From an uncultured Verrucomicrobiales bacterium (lineage in GTDB: Bacteria; Verrucomicrobiota; Verrucomicrobiae; Limisphaerales; CANJSG01), in the NCBI GenBank assembly GCA_946480965.1, contig CAMLMI010000046.1, positions 1 to 19,039 on the forward strand: DNA of 19,039 nucleotides. The letters are read 5' to 3'. The first letter of the stretch is position 1. Every line of letters begins with the position of its first letter. Under the pieces are notes generated by a model that saw only the letters and a program-made list of their open reading frames with translations, did not search any database and was not told where the DNA came from. The position numbers were made by a program, and so were the translations under genes. Below, one piece after another: positions 1 to 6,966 of this stretch.

Positions 1-1558
1 GACCAATGGTGCGCCGCTGCAAATCCGTCTTTCCGGGAACGGCGTCGATACCGGAGCCATCGACACGCGGCCGGCGCAGAACGCGCTGTCGTCCCGCTTC
101 ACTCCGGGCGTGGCCAACTCCGTGGCGGGCACGCTGCCCGTGTTCGCCGACGTGTGGCTGAACGAACTCCAGGCCGACAACACGTCCGGCGCCGCGGACA
201 ACTTCTCCCAGCGCGAACCGTGGGTGGAATTGCGCAACAACGGCGCGTCCGCGCTGGTGCTGGACGGCTACGCCCTCGGCCTTTCGGTCACGAACCCGAT
301 GCTCTGGCGGTTCCCCAGCAACACCACGATCGCGGCCGGTGGCTTCCTCCGTGTCTGGTCCGACGCGCAGACCAACCAGACCGCCGCCGGGCATCTGCAC
401 GCGGGTTTCCGACTGCCGTCCGGCACCGGCTCGGTGCTGCTCGCTCGACTGACCAACGGCGCGCCGCAGATCGTGGACTATCTGAACTACGCGGAACTTC
501 CGGCCAACTGGAGCTATGGCGATGTGCCCGATGGCCAGCCGTTCTTCCGCCGCGCGATGTTCTATCCCACGCCCGGCGCGGCCAACAACGGAGCCTCCGC
601 GCCCGTCACCGTCTTCATCAACGAATGGATGGCGGACAATGCCGGCACGATCTCGGACCCGGCCGACAACGGCTTCGAGGATTGGTTCGAGCTCTACAAC
701 CCCGGCCCCTTGGCGGCCGATCTCGGCGGCCTCTATCTGACCGACGATCTGACGGACAAGACCAAGTTCCAGATCCCGGCCAACGGCCACTACGTCATCC
801 CGCCCGGCGGCCGGTTGCTGGTCTGGGCCGACAACGAATCGATCCAGAACTCGACCAACCGCGCCGATCTCCACGTCGATTTCCAGCTCGGCAAATCCGG
901 CGAATCCATCGGGCTCTTCCTCGCCGACGGCACCCAGGTGGACGCGGTGACGTTCGGCGCGCAGTCGACGGACGTCAGCCAAGGCCGGTTCCCCGACGGA
1001 GCGGCGAACATAGTGACTTTGCCCAGCCCCTCGCCGCGCGCGGCCAATGCCTTGGCGAACTTGGCCCCGTCGCTCGGGGCGCTTCCCGACCGGTCCCTCA
1101 CCTTGGGACAGACGCTGAACTTCACGGTGACGGGCAGCGATCCGGATGTTCCGGCACAGACGGTCTCCTACAGCCTCGCCGCCGGAGCGCCCATCGGCGC
1201 GGCGATCGGTCCGGCCAACGGACAGTTCACCTGGACGCCCACGACCGCGCCCAGCAGCAACCGGATCGGAATCGTGGTGCGGGACAGCGGGGTGCCCAGC
1301 CTGAGCGCGACCCAGACCTTCGGCGTGACCGTCCATCCGCCGCCGACGCTCGCCACCGTCCGACAAGGCCAGGCGCTCGTCTTCCAATGGCCGTCGGTGC
1401 CCGGGCAGACCTACCAGGTCGAGTTCAACGACGACCTCGGCACGGGCTTCTGGCAGCCGCTGGACGAACCCTTCACAGGCCCCGGCGGCACGGCCTCCTT
1501 CACCAACGGCGTCGTCGCTCCGCCCTACCGCTTCTTCCGCCTCAACCTGTTGCCCTGA
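1..1558 (+). CDS. Secreted lamin-tail-domain (LTD) protein, 5' partial
   Basis: The frame is open from base 2, so the start lies upstream; the GTG at 110 is internal. The visible protein is modular. The end of a first LTD unit (to about nt 130) closes with the residues TPGVAN. A second LTD unit (about nt 140-595) ends in PTPGAANNG, and a third (about 608-1055) begins VFINEWMADN and carries the FEDWFELYN core. A cadherin/He_PIG-like beta-sandwich follows (about 1061-1335; SDPD, GQFTWTP and VRDSG motifs). The last part (about 1339-1555) is a small beta domain with YQVEFNDDL and YRFFRLNLLP, resembling C-terminal modules of many verrucomicrobial exported proteins. LTD proteins of this kind are usually extracellular or cell-surface, often with CotH or other enzymatic N-terminal parts. 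The N-terminus is outside the window, so the catalytic role, if any, is unknown. The domain reading is confident; the function is not. Confidence 0.85.
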   Translation, partial: TNGAPLQIRLSGNGVDTGAIDTRPAQNALSSRFTPGVANSVAGTLPVFADVWLNELQADNTSGAADNFSQREPWVELRNNGASALVLDGYALGLSVTNPMLWRFPSNTTIAAGGFLRVWSDAQTNQTAAGHLHAGFRLPSGTGSVLLARLTNGAPQIVDYLNYAELPANWSYGDVPDGQPFFRRAMFYPTPGAANNGASAPVTVFINEWMADNAGTISDPADNGFEDWFELYNPGPLAADLGGLYLTDDLTDKTKFQIPANGHYVIPPGGRLLVWADNESIQNSTNRADLHVDFQLGKSGESIGLFLADGTQVDAVTFGAQSTDVSQGRFPDGAANIVTLPSPSPRAANALANLAPSLGALPDRSLTLGQTLNFTVTGSDPDVPAQTVSYSLAAGAPIGAAIGPANGQFTWTPTTAPSSNRIGIVVRDSGVPSLSATQTFGVTVHPPPTLATVRQGQALVFQWPSVPGQTYQVEFNDDLGTGFWQPLDEPFTGPGGTASFTNGVVAPPYRFFRLNLLP

Positions 1559-1619
1559 AAAGAACGCGCCGGAAGGCCGGGGATGGGCGGGTGTAGGCCC
1601 GCTCGTCCCTCGTGGTGCG

Positions 1620-1652
1620 TTTGGCGATCTGCCGTGTCGCCAAAAGGTTTTT
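1620..1652 (+). terminator. Candidate intrinsic terminator after the LTD gene
   Basis: An 8-bp perfect stem, TTTGGCGA (1620-1627) with TCGCCAAA (1637-1644), encloses a 9-nt loop. It is followed by AGG and then five T residues (1648-1652). It lies about 60 bp after the LTD stop codon and before the M16 gene, so it could end the upstream transcript. The T tract is short and offset by three bases, so the call is tentative. Confidence 0.4.
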
Positions 1653-1723
1653 GAGGCGCTGGCCTGGTTTCATCACCGGCTTTGACTCCTCCGTCATCCG
1701 TGCTTCTCTGTGCGCCCGTTTCG

Positions 1724-2995
1724 ATGTCCATCTACCAGACCACCCGGCTCCCCAACGGCGTCACCGTCGCCTCCGCCTCCATGCCGCACATGACGAGCGT
1801 CAGCCTCGGCCTGTGGATCGGCGTGGGCGGACGCCACGAACCCGCCGCGCTCGGCGGCATCTCGCACTTCATCGAGCACATGCTCTTCAAGGGCACTGAG
1901 CGCCGGTCCGCGCAGGAGATCTCGCAGAGCGTCGAGGGCATCGGCGGCTCGTTGAACGCCTTCACCAGCGAGGACCACACCTGCTTCTACGCCCGCGTCA
2001 CCCACGACCGCTGGAAGGCCGTGGCCGATGTCCTCGCCGACATGCTGCTGCACTCCCGCTTCGATCCGGCGGACATCGCCAAGGAGCGCAACGTGATCAA
2101 GGAGGAGCTGGCCAGCTACTACGACCAGCCGCAGCAATACGTCCACGAGCTGCTCAACGAGCTCCAGTGGCCCGACCAGCCGCTGGGCCGTTCCCTCACC
2201 GGCTCCGTGAAGACGCTGGACGCCATGCGCCGGGCGCACTTCATCGACTACATGGCCAAGCACTACGTCGGCGAGGCCACGCTGGTCTGCGCCGCCGGCC
2301 GGATCGAACACGCCGAGCTGGTGGAGACGGCCCGCCGGCTGACCCGGCATTGCCGCCGCGGAGCCAAGCCCGGCTTCGTCCCCGCCGTCCATCCCCAGAC
2401 CCGGCCCTCGTTGCGGCTCGACACCCGGCAGACCGAGCAGAGCCAGCTCGCGCTCGGCCTGCGCGGCGTTTCGCGCCACGACCCGCGCCGCTTCGCCCTG
2501 CGCCTGATCAACGCGCTGGCCGGCGAAACGATGAGCTCGCGCCTCTTCGTCGAGATCCGCGAGAACCGCGGCCTGGCCTACGACATCCACAGCTCAGCCA
2601 GCAGCTTCGAGGACACCGGCGACTTCGTCGTCTCCGCCGGGCTCGACCCCGACAGCCTGGAAAGGACCCTGAAGCTGATCCTTCGCGAGCTCCGCCGTCT
2701 GGCCGAGGAGCCCGTTTCCGTCGGCGAGCTGAAGCGGGCCAAGGACTACGTCGTCGGCCAGATGGAACTGGGCCTGGAAAGCACCGAGAACCACATGATG
2801 ACGCTGGGCGAACAGCTCCTGGGCTTCGGCCGAATCACCGAATCCTCCGTGATCGCCGAACGCCTCCGCGCCGTCCGCGCCTCCGATATCCGCCGCGCGA
2901 TGTCCGATCTCCTGAAGCCCGAGCATCTGTGCTTGGCGCTCATCAGTCCGCTCAAGGACGGAAAGGCGTTGGAGAAGGTCTTGGCCCGGGTTTGA
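1724..2995 (+). CDS. M16 family zinc metallopeptidase
   Basis: A 423-residue insulinase/processing-peptidase-like protein. The inverted zinc motif HFIEH is present (H48, E51, H52), followed by the third ligand Glu in VIKEEL (E128), 76 residues after H52, the usual M16 spacing. E51 would be the catalytic base. The C-terminal half is the second M16 homology domain, with the motif RENRGLAYDIHS typical of the family. The length fits single-unit bacterial M16B enzymes, which act as dimers and degrade or process short peptides. I chose the ATG at 1724 (MSIYQTTRLPNGV) because family members begin just before the LPNG strand; an in-frame TTG at 1682 would add 14 residues with no family match. No signal peptide is evident, so it is probably cytoplasmic. 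It is a single gene with candidate terminators on both sides. Confidence 0.93.
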   Translation: MSIYQTTRLPNGVTVASASMPHMTSVSLGLWIGVGGRHEPAALGGISHFIEHMLFKGTERRSAQEISQSVEGIGGSLNAFTSEDHTCFYARVTHDRWKAVADVLADMLLHSRFDPADIAKERNVIKEELASYYDQPQQYVHELLNELQWPDQPLGRSLTGSVKTLDAMRRAHFIDYMAKHYVGEATLVCAAGRIEHAELVETARRLTRHCRRGAKPGFVPAVHPQTRPSLRLDTRQTEQSQLALGLRGVSRHDPRRFALRLINALAGETMSSRLFVEIRENRGLAYDIHSSASSFEDTGDFVVSAGLDPDSLERTLKLILRELRRLAEEPVSVGELKRAKDYVVGQMELGLESTENHMMTLGEQLLGFGRITESSVIAERLRAVRASDIRRAMSDLLKPEHLCLALISPLKDGKALEKVLARV

Positions 2996-2998
2996 TCC

Positions 2999-3038
2999 CG
3001 AGCGGTTTGGTGCCCCGGTCCGTGGTTCCGCTCGTTTT
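2999..3038 (+). terminator. Candidate intrinsic terminator after the M16 peptidase
   Basis: CGAGCGG (2999-3005) pairs with CCGCTCG (3028-3034) and is followed directly by TTTT (3035-3038), four bases after the peptidase stop codon. The loop is long (22 nt), which weakens the call. The rest of the 178-bp gap to nuoA shows no gene. A poor promoter-like pair (TTGCCA at 3138, GATGAT at 3160, 16-bp spacer) lies just before the nuoA start. Confidence 0.4.
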
Positions 3039-3173
3039 CCGTTCAGGGGCAGGCGGGGAAGGCCGTGCCGGGATGATCCGCAGGGAGAATCTGCGGCGGC
3101 CGGTGGCTTTCCTGGGCCCCGACCCCCAAGCTTGGACTTGCCATCGCGCCTTTGCTCCGGATGATTCGCGCCC

Positions 3174-3566
3174 GTGGAAACGCAGCTTTCGCAGTATATT
3201 CCGGTCGTGATCCTGGCCCTGGTCGGCATCGGGTTCGCGGGTGGCAGCATCGTCATGTCGTGGGCCGCCGGCCGCTTGGCCGCGCGCTTCGGCAAAGTGA
3301 CGCCGGTCAAGAACGTGCCCTACGAGTGCGGCATGTTGCCCGAGGAAACGAACAGCCGCCTCTCGGTGAAGTTCTACCTCGTCGCGCTGCTCTTCGTGCT
3401 CTTCGACATCGAAGTCATCTTCATGTATCCGTGGGCCGTCGTTTACCGGGACATGGTCGCGACCAGCGGCTTCTACATCCTCGGGGCGATGATTTCGTTC
3501 CTCGGCGTCCTCTTCGTCGGCTACATCTACGCGCTCAAGAAGGGCGCGCTGGAGTGGAAGAACTGA
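3174..3566 (+). CDS. nuoA: NADH-quinone oxidoreductase subunit A (complex I, NuoA/ND3-like)
   Basis: A 130-residue membrane subunit of respiratory complex I. Three hydrophobic helices are visible: about residues 9-30, 65-85 and 95-115. The diagnostic family loop is present: VPYECGM (residues about 48-54), then SVKFYLVALLFVLFDIEV and PWAV. The conserved Cys of the ECG loop and the FDIE acidic pair, both implicated in coupling electron transfer to proton pumping in complex I, are intact. The start is GTG at 3174; no ATG upstream is in frame, and the next internal ATG would remove the first helix. There is no strong Shine-Dalgarno site. The gene stands alone: nuoB and the other nuo genes are not next to it, and a strong terminator follows. 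The remaining subunits must be encoded elsewhere for it to work. Confidence 0.95.
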   Translation: METQLSQYIPVVILALVGIGFAGGSIVMSWAAGRLAARFGKVTPVKNVPYECGMLPEETNSRLSVKFYLVALLFVLFDIEVIFMYPWAVVYRDMVATSGFYILGAMISFLGVLFVGYIYALKKGALEWKN

Positions 3567-3598
3567 TCGGCGACCCCTTGAACACCATTTCCGCATTG

Positions 3599-3628
3599 AA
3601 ACCGGGCCGTTAAGCCCGGTTTTCTTTT
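3599..3628 (+). terminator. Rho-independent terminator after nuoA
   Basis: A perfect 9-bp stem, AAACCGGGC (3599-3607) with GCCCGGTTT (3614-3622), encloses the 6-nt loop CGTTAA. The T-rich run TTTTCTTTT (3620-3628) follows directly. This is the clearest intrinsic terminator in the window. It separates nuoA from the phosphohexomutase gene, whose ATG begins only 18 bases further on, so the mutase promoter must overlap or precede the hairpin, or the mutase is read by leak-through. Confidence 0.9.
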
Positions 3629-3645
3629 ATCCACAAGCAAACACC

Positions 3646-5076
3646 ATGAGCGTCATCAAATTCGGCACCAGCGGCTGGCGCGGCCTCATCGCCCGCGACT
3701 TCACCTTCGACAACGTCCGCCTCGCCACCCAGGCGATCGCCGACTATCTGAACGCGGAGCGCAAGAACCCCGCGTCCGAAGTCTCCAAGCGCAAGCCCGT
3801 CCTGATCCTCGGTTGCGACACCCGTTTCCTCGGCCGGGAATTCTGCCTCGCCGCCGCCGAGGTGCTCGAAGCCAACGGCTTCACCCCGCTGGTTTGCAAC
3901 CGGCCCACTCCCACGCCCGTCATCGCCCATACGATCCGCGCCAAGAAGGCCATCGGCGGCATCAACATGACCGCCAGCCACAATCCCTCCGAGTATCAGG
4001 GATTGAAGTTTTCCACTTGGAACGGCGCGCCCGCCACCGGCGACGTCACCAAGCCCATCGAAGCGAACGTCGCCAAGCTCGAAGCCGCTGGCTGGAGCTT
4101 CAAGGCGGCGGTCGTCGGCACCTATCAGTGCAAGGAGATCGATCCTAAGCCCGACTACTTCAAGGAGCTCCGCAAGTTCATCGACTTCGCCACGATCAAG
4201 AAGGCCAAGCTCAAGGTCGGTGCCCAGCTCATGTATGGCACCGGCGCGGGTTACCTCGACGAGCTGCTGAAGGAGAACGGCGCGACCGTGGTCGCCTTCA
4301 ATCCGCAGCCCGATCCGATGTTCGGCGGCCATCATCCCGAGCCGAACGCCGAAGGCATGGCCGAAGTCAGCGCACTGGTTAAGAAAGGCAAGATCCAGCT
4401 TGGCCTCGGGCTCGATTGTGACGCGGACCGTTTCGGCGTCACCGACAAGAGCGGCACTTGGCTCACCCCGAACCAGGTTCTCGCCCTCGCCCTCTACCAC
4501 CTGAAGAAGAACCGCGGCTGGACCGGCGCCGTTGTCCGCACCGTGCCCACCAGCCATCAGGTCGACGACGTGGCCAAAATGCTTGGCGTGAAAGTTTACG
4601 AGACGCCCGTCGGCTTCAAACACATCGGCGCGTTGATGGAGTCCGAGCCGATCATCGTCGGCGGCGAAGAATCCGGCGGCCTCAGCGTGAAGGGCCACGT
4701 GCCCGAGAAGGACGGCATCCTCGCCTGCTTGCTCATGGCGGAACTCGTCGCCACCGAGAAGAAATCCCTCGGTCAGATCCTCAAGCAGATCGAGAAGACC
4801 ACCGGCGCCTACTTCACCGACCGCATCAACGTGAAGGTCGCCCCCGAGCGCAAACAGGTCATCCTCGACATGCTGGCCAAGGGCCTGGAGAAGGTCGGCA
4901 AGTTCAAGGTCCAGCAGTTCATCACGACCGACGGCTACAAGTTCCTCCTGCCCGGCGGCGAGTGGGTCGCCTTCCGCGCCAGCGGCACCGAGCCGATGAT
5001 CCGCTGCTACATCGAGGCCAAGTCGGAGGCCAATCTGAAGGCGCTCCAGACGGCGTGTCGGAAGGTGCTGGCCTGA
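3646..5076 (+). CDS. Alpha-D-phosphohexomutase (phosphoglucomutase/phosphomannomutase family)
   Basis: A 476-residue cytoplasmic enzyme that moves a phosphoryl group between C1 and C6 of a hexose phosphate, linking glycolysis with glycogen and cell-envelope sugar synthesis. All four family signatures are present in order: the phosphoserine loop TASHNP with catalytic S111; the metal loop DCDADRFG with Mg ligands D257, D259 and D261; the sugar-specificity loop GGEESGG (residues 339-345); and the C-terminal phosphate-binding loop RASGTEP (residues 444-450). The N-terminus FGTSGWRG is also typical. Glucose or mannose phosphate is the likely substrate because GEESGG is the hexose 1-phosphate type; the exact sugar cannot be fixed from the sequence. 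It ends 16 bp from the convergent SDR gene. Start at ATG 3646, directly before the family N-terminus. Confidence 0.95.
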   Translation: MSVIKFGTSGWRGLIARDFTFDNVRLATQAIADYLNAERKNPASEVSKRKPVLILGCDTRFLGREFCLAAAEVLEANGFTPLVCNRPTPTPVIAHTIRAKKAIGGINMTASHNPSEYQGLKFSTWNGAPATGDVTKPIEANVAKLEAAGWSFKAAVVGTYQCKEIDPKPDYFKELRKFIDFATIKKAKLKVGAQLMYGTGAGYLDELLKENGATVVAFNPQPDPMFGGHHPEPNAEGMAEVSALVKKGKIQLGLGLDCDADRFGVTDKSGTWLTPNQVLALALYHLKKNRGWTGAVVRTVPTSHQVDDVAKMLGVKVYETPVGFKHIGALMESEPIIVGGEESGGLSVKGHVPEKDGILACLLMAELVATEKKSLGQILKQIEKTTGAYFTDRINVKVAPERKQVILDMLAKGLEKVGKFKVQQFITTDGYKFLLPGGEWVAFRASGTEPMIRCYIEAKSEANLKALQTACRKVLA

Positions 5077-5099
5077 CAGCGCTTTTAAGCGCTCAGGCC
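5070..5099. terminator. Shared hairpin over the stop codons of two convergent genes
   Basis: AGCGCTT (5078-5084) pairs with AAGCGCT (5087-5093) around a 2-base loop, and the outer arms GGCCTG (5070-5075) and CAGGCC (5094-5099) extend the stem to 13 bp with one 2-nt bulge. The TGA of the mutase (5074-5076) and the stop of the SDR (5093-5095) both lie within the structure. It can form in transcripts from either side and is a likely bidirectional terminator or 3'-end stabiliser. There is no T tract outside the stem, so intrinsic termination is not certain. Confidence 0.55.
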
Positions 5100-5848
5100 T
5101 TCGCGACGGACCGCTTGAGCCAGTCATCGAAGCGGGTTGCACCAAGGCGAGGATTGTCGCCGGGAGTCAGGCTTTGGTCGTTCACCGATAGACCGAAGTA
5201 TTTGGCTTTGGGATCCGTGGCCACGGTTCGTGCGTCCTTGGTCGCGCTCAGGTATTTCCGGACGAGTTCGTCCATCCTGATCGGTTCCGGCCCGGCCAAC
5301 TCGATAATGCCACCCAGCGGTTCCGCGACCGCGACCTCGGCCATCGCGGCGGCGACGTCATCAGAGGCGATGGGCTGCATGAGCGCCTCTGGCAAACGCA
5401 CAGTCTGCCCCTCGGTCGCCGACTGGGCGATGCCGCCCACAAACTCGAAAAACTGCGTGGCGCGAACGATCGTGTAGGGAACCGGCGAGGCTTTGATCAG
5501 GGTTTCCTGCGCCATCTTCGCCCGGAAGTAGCCACTGGCGAGCAGCCGATCCGTGCCGACGACCGAAAGCGCTATGTGATGGCGGACACCTGCGACCGCT
5601 TCCGCAGCGAGCAAATGGCGCCCCGACTTCTCGAAAAATTCCAACACGGCGTTGTCCTCCCAGACCGGAGCATTCGCTACATCGACCACCACCTGTGCGC
5701 CGACCAGCGCCTGGGCCAACCCCTCACCCGTGACAGTGTTGACGCCCGAAGAAGGCGACGCCGGAAGGACGTCATGGCCCAACCGTCGAAGGTTGTTCAC
5801 AAGCTTTCTGCCGATAAGTCCACTGCCGCCGATGACCACGATTTTCAT
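5093..5848 (-). CDS. NmrA-like atypical SDR, NAD(P)-binding oxidoreductase
   Basis: A 251-residue Rossmann-fold protein. The N-terminus MKIVVIGGSGLIG has the GxxGxxG dinucleotide loop (G7, G10, G13) of atypical/extended SDRs. A YxxxK pair is present in GYFRAKMAQE, followed by VPYTIVRATQFFEF, a motif common in NmrA/NAD(P)H-binding sugar-epimerase-like proteins. The substrate is unknown; such proteins include quinone reductases and redox sensors. I chose ATG at 5848 because it gives the usual N-terminus and is preceded by a good Shine-Dalgarno sequence; the longer open frame to 6034 would overlap the divergent LysR gene and has no family match. The gene is divergent from the LysR gene, which suggests it is that regulator's target. 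Confidence 0.9.
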   Translation of the reverse strand: MKIVVIGGSGLIGRKLVNNLRRLGHDVLPASPSSGVNTVTGEGLAQALVGAQVVVDVANAPVWEDNAVLEFFEKSGRHLLAAEAVAGVRHHIALSVVGTDRLLASGYFRAKMAQETLIKASPVPYTIVRATQFFEFVGGIAQSATEGQTVRLPEALMQPIASDDVAAAMAEVAVAEPLGGIIELAGPEPIRMDELVRKYLSATKDARTVATDPKAKYFGLSVNDQSLTPGDNPRLGATRFDDWLKRSVAKA

Positions 5849-5969
5849 GTGCTTTTTCCTTTCAGTGTTGTTGCCCGGTGAACTGATCTCCACCGCGCAG
5901 CGCCACTGTGCGGAGGGCTGTTGTTTTCGTGTAGCCAGCGACTTCCCATAACCGCTATCCAGAATCTGG
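5849..5969. promoter_or_regulatory. Divergent SDR/LysR control region with candidate operator dyads
   Basis: This 121-bp gap separates the divergently read SDR and LysR genes and must hold both promoters. Two short dyads lie next to each other just before the LysR start: ATA-ACCGC-TAT (5948-5958) and CCAGA-A-TCTGG (5959-5969). LysR proteins commonly bind short dyads in such gaps and repress their own gene while controlling the divergent one. Neither dyad is an exact T-N11-A box, and no convincing -35/-10 pair could be identified. The operator role is inference. Confidence 0.35.
5858..5862 (-). promoter_or_regulatory. Ribosome binding site of the SDR gene
   Basis: On the minus strand AAAGGA lies with its AGG 9 nt before the ATG at 5848. 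This is one of the few clear Shine-Dalgarno sites in the window, and it decides the start against the longer frame reaching 6034. Confidence 0.7.
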
Positions 5970-6890
5970 ATGACGCCACTCGACGATCTATCGCTGCTCC
6001 GTGCATTCGTCGGCATCGTGGAATGCGGGAGCATCTCCGCCGGAGCCCGCCGGTTGAAGATCCCGCAGCCGACCTTGAGCCGTTATCTGCGCGAACTGGA
6101 GGAGAGTTGCGAGGCGGTCCTTTTGCGCCGCGACACCCACGGAATGAGCCTGACCCAGACGGGCCAGCGTCTGCTCGATGACGCGCGCGCCTTGCTGGCC
6201 CATGCGGAGGAAGCGAGCCAACGTCTGCGTGAGGATCAATCCACGCTGAGCGGCCATCTGCGCCTCTTCGCCACCATCGACTGCGGTCAATTCATCGTCA
6301 CCCGCCTCGTCAGCAGTTTCCTGCGGCTCCATCCCAAGGTGACCGCCGAGCTCGCCCTGACCAATCGGCCGTTGCATGTGATCCAGGAGGGCTGTGACGT
6401 GGGAATTTTGCCCGGCAAGATAACGGACGAGAGCGTCATCGCTCGGTCGGCGGGAACGATCACCCTCCATCTGGCCGCTGCTCCTTCATTGCTGAAAGGC
6501 CGCCCGAAAGCGAAGCAACCCGCCGATCTGGAATCGTGGCCTTGGATCGGACTGGCCGGCGCTCAGTTTTGGAGCGCCAAAGAGATCCGGCTCTTCGACA
6601 AGAACCGAACCGAGCAGACGATCCGTGTCTCGCCCGTGCTCGTTTCCGAAGGCGTGACGAGCATCCGCGAGTCTGTGCTGGACGGACTCGGCGTCTCGGT
6701 GCTGCCCGATTGGATGATCCAGGAAGACCTTCGATCCGGCCGGCTTGTCCGCGTCCTGCCGCAATGGAACGCCCGGGATCTGCCGGTCCATGTCGTCTAT
6801 GCCGGACAGCGTCTCTTGCCGCTGCGCGTGAGCGCCTTCATCGACTTCGCTGTTGCCCACATGAAGAGGGAGCTGGAACCCGGCGGATAG
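5970..6890 (+). CDS. LysR family transcriptional regulator
   Basis: A 306-residue protein with the standard LysR layout. The N-terminal winged helix-turn-helix (residues about 5-65) contains FVGIVECGSISAGARRLKI, then PQPTLSRYLRELEE, the recognition helix region. A linker helix follows, then a periplasmic-binding-protein-like effector domain (about 92-300). The length is typical. Start at ATG 5970, immediately after the upstream dyad, with no clear Shine-Dalgarno site. The divergent NmrA-like SDR is the probable target gene. The effector cannot be predicted; related regulators paired with SDRs often sense aromatic or electrophilic compounds, but nothing in the sequence proves this here. Confidence 0.95.
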   Translation: MTPLDDLSLLRAFVGIVECGSISAGARRLKIPQPTLSRYLRELEESCEAVLLRRDTHGMSLTQTGQRLLDDARALLAHAEEASQRLREDQSTLSGHLRLFATIDCGQFIVTRLVSSFLRLHPKVTAELALTNRPLHVIQEGCDVGILPGKITDESVIARSAGTITLHLAAAPSLLKGRPKAKQPADLESWPWIGLAGAQFWSAKEIRLFDKNRTEQTIRVSPVLVSEGVTSIRESVLDGLGVSVLPDWMIQEDLRSGRLVRVLPQWNARDLPVHVVYAGQRLLPLRVSAFIDFAVAHMKRELEPGG

Positions 6891-6966
6891 GACCGTGTTT
6901 TCGGATCTTTGGCCTGGTTCCCCTGTTGGACGACAAGTTGCCGAAGTGTAACCGGTGGATGCGCGA

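Noticed and set aside
3138..3165. Promoter-like TTGCCA and GATGAT before nuoA
   Set aside because: The -10 match is weak and it would give a nearly leaderless transcript; too poor to call as a feature.
3610..5145. 511-residue minus-strand open frame opposite the phosphohexomutase
   Set aside because: It mirrors the mutase codons, is rich in Gly, Ala, Leu and Asp, has no recognisable domain, and the plus strand carries four exact family signatures.
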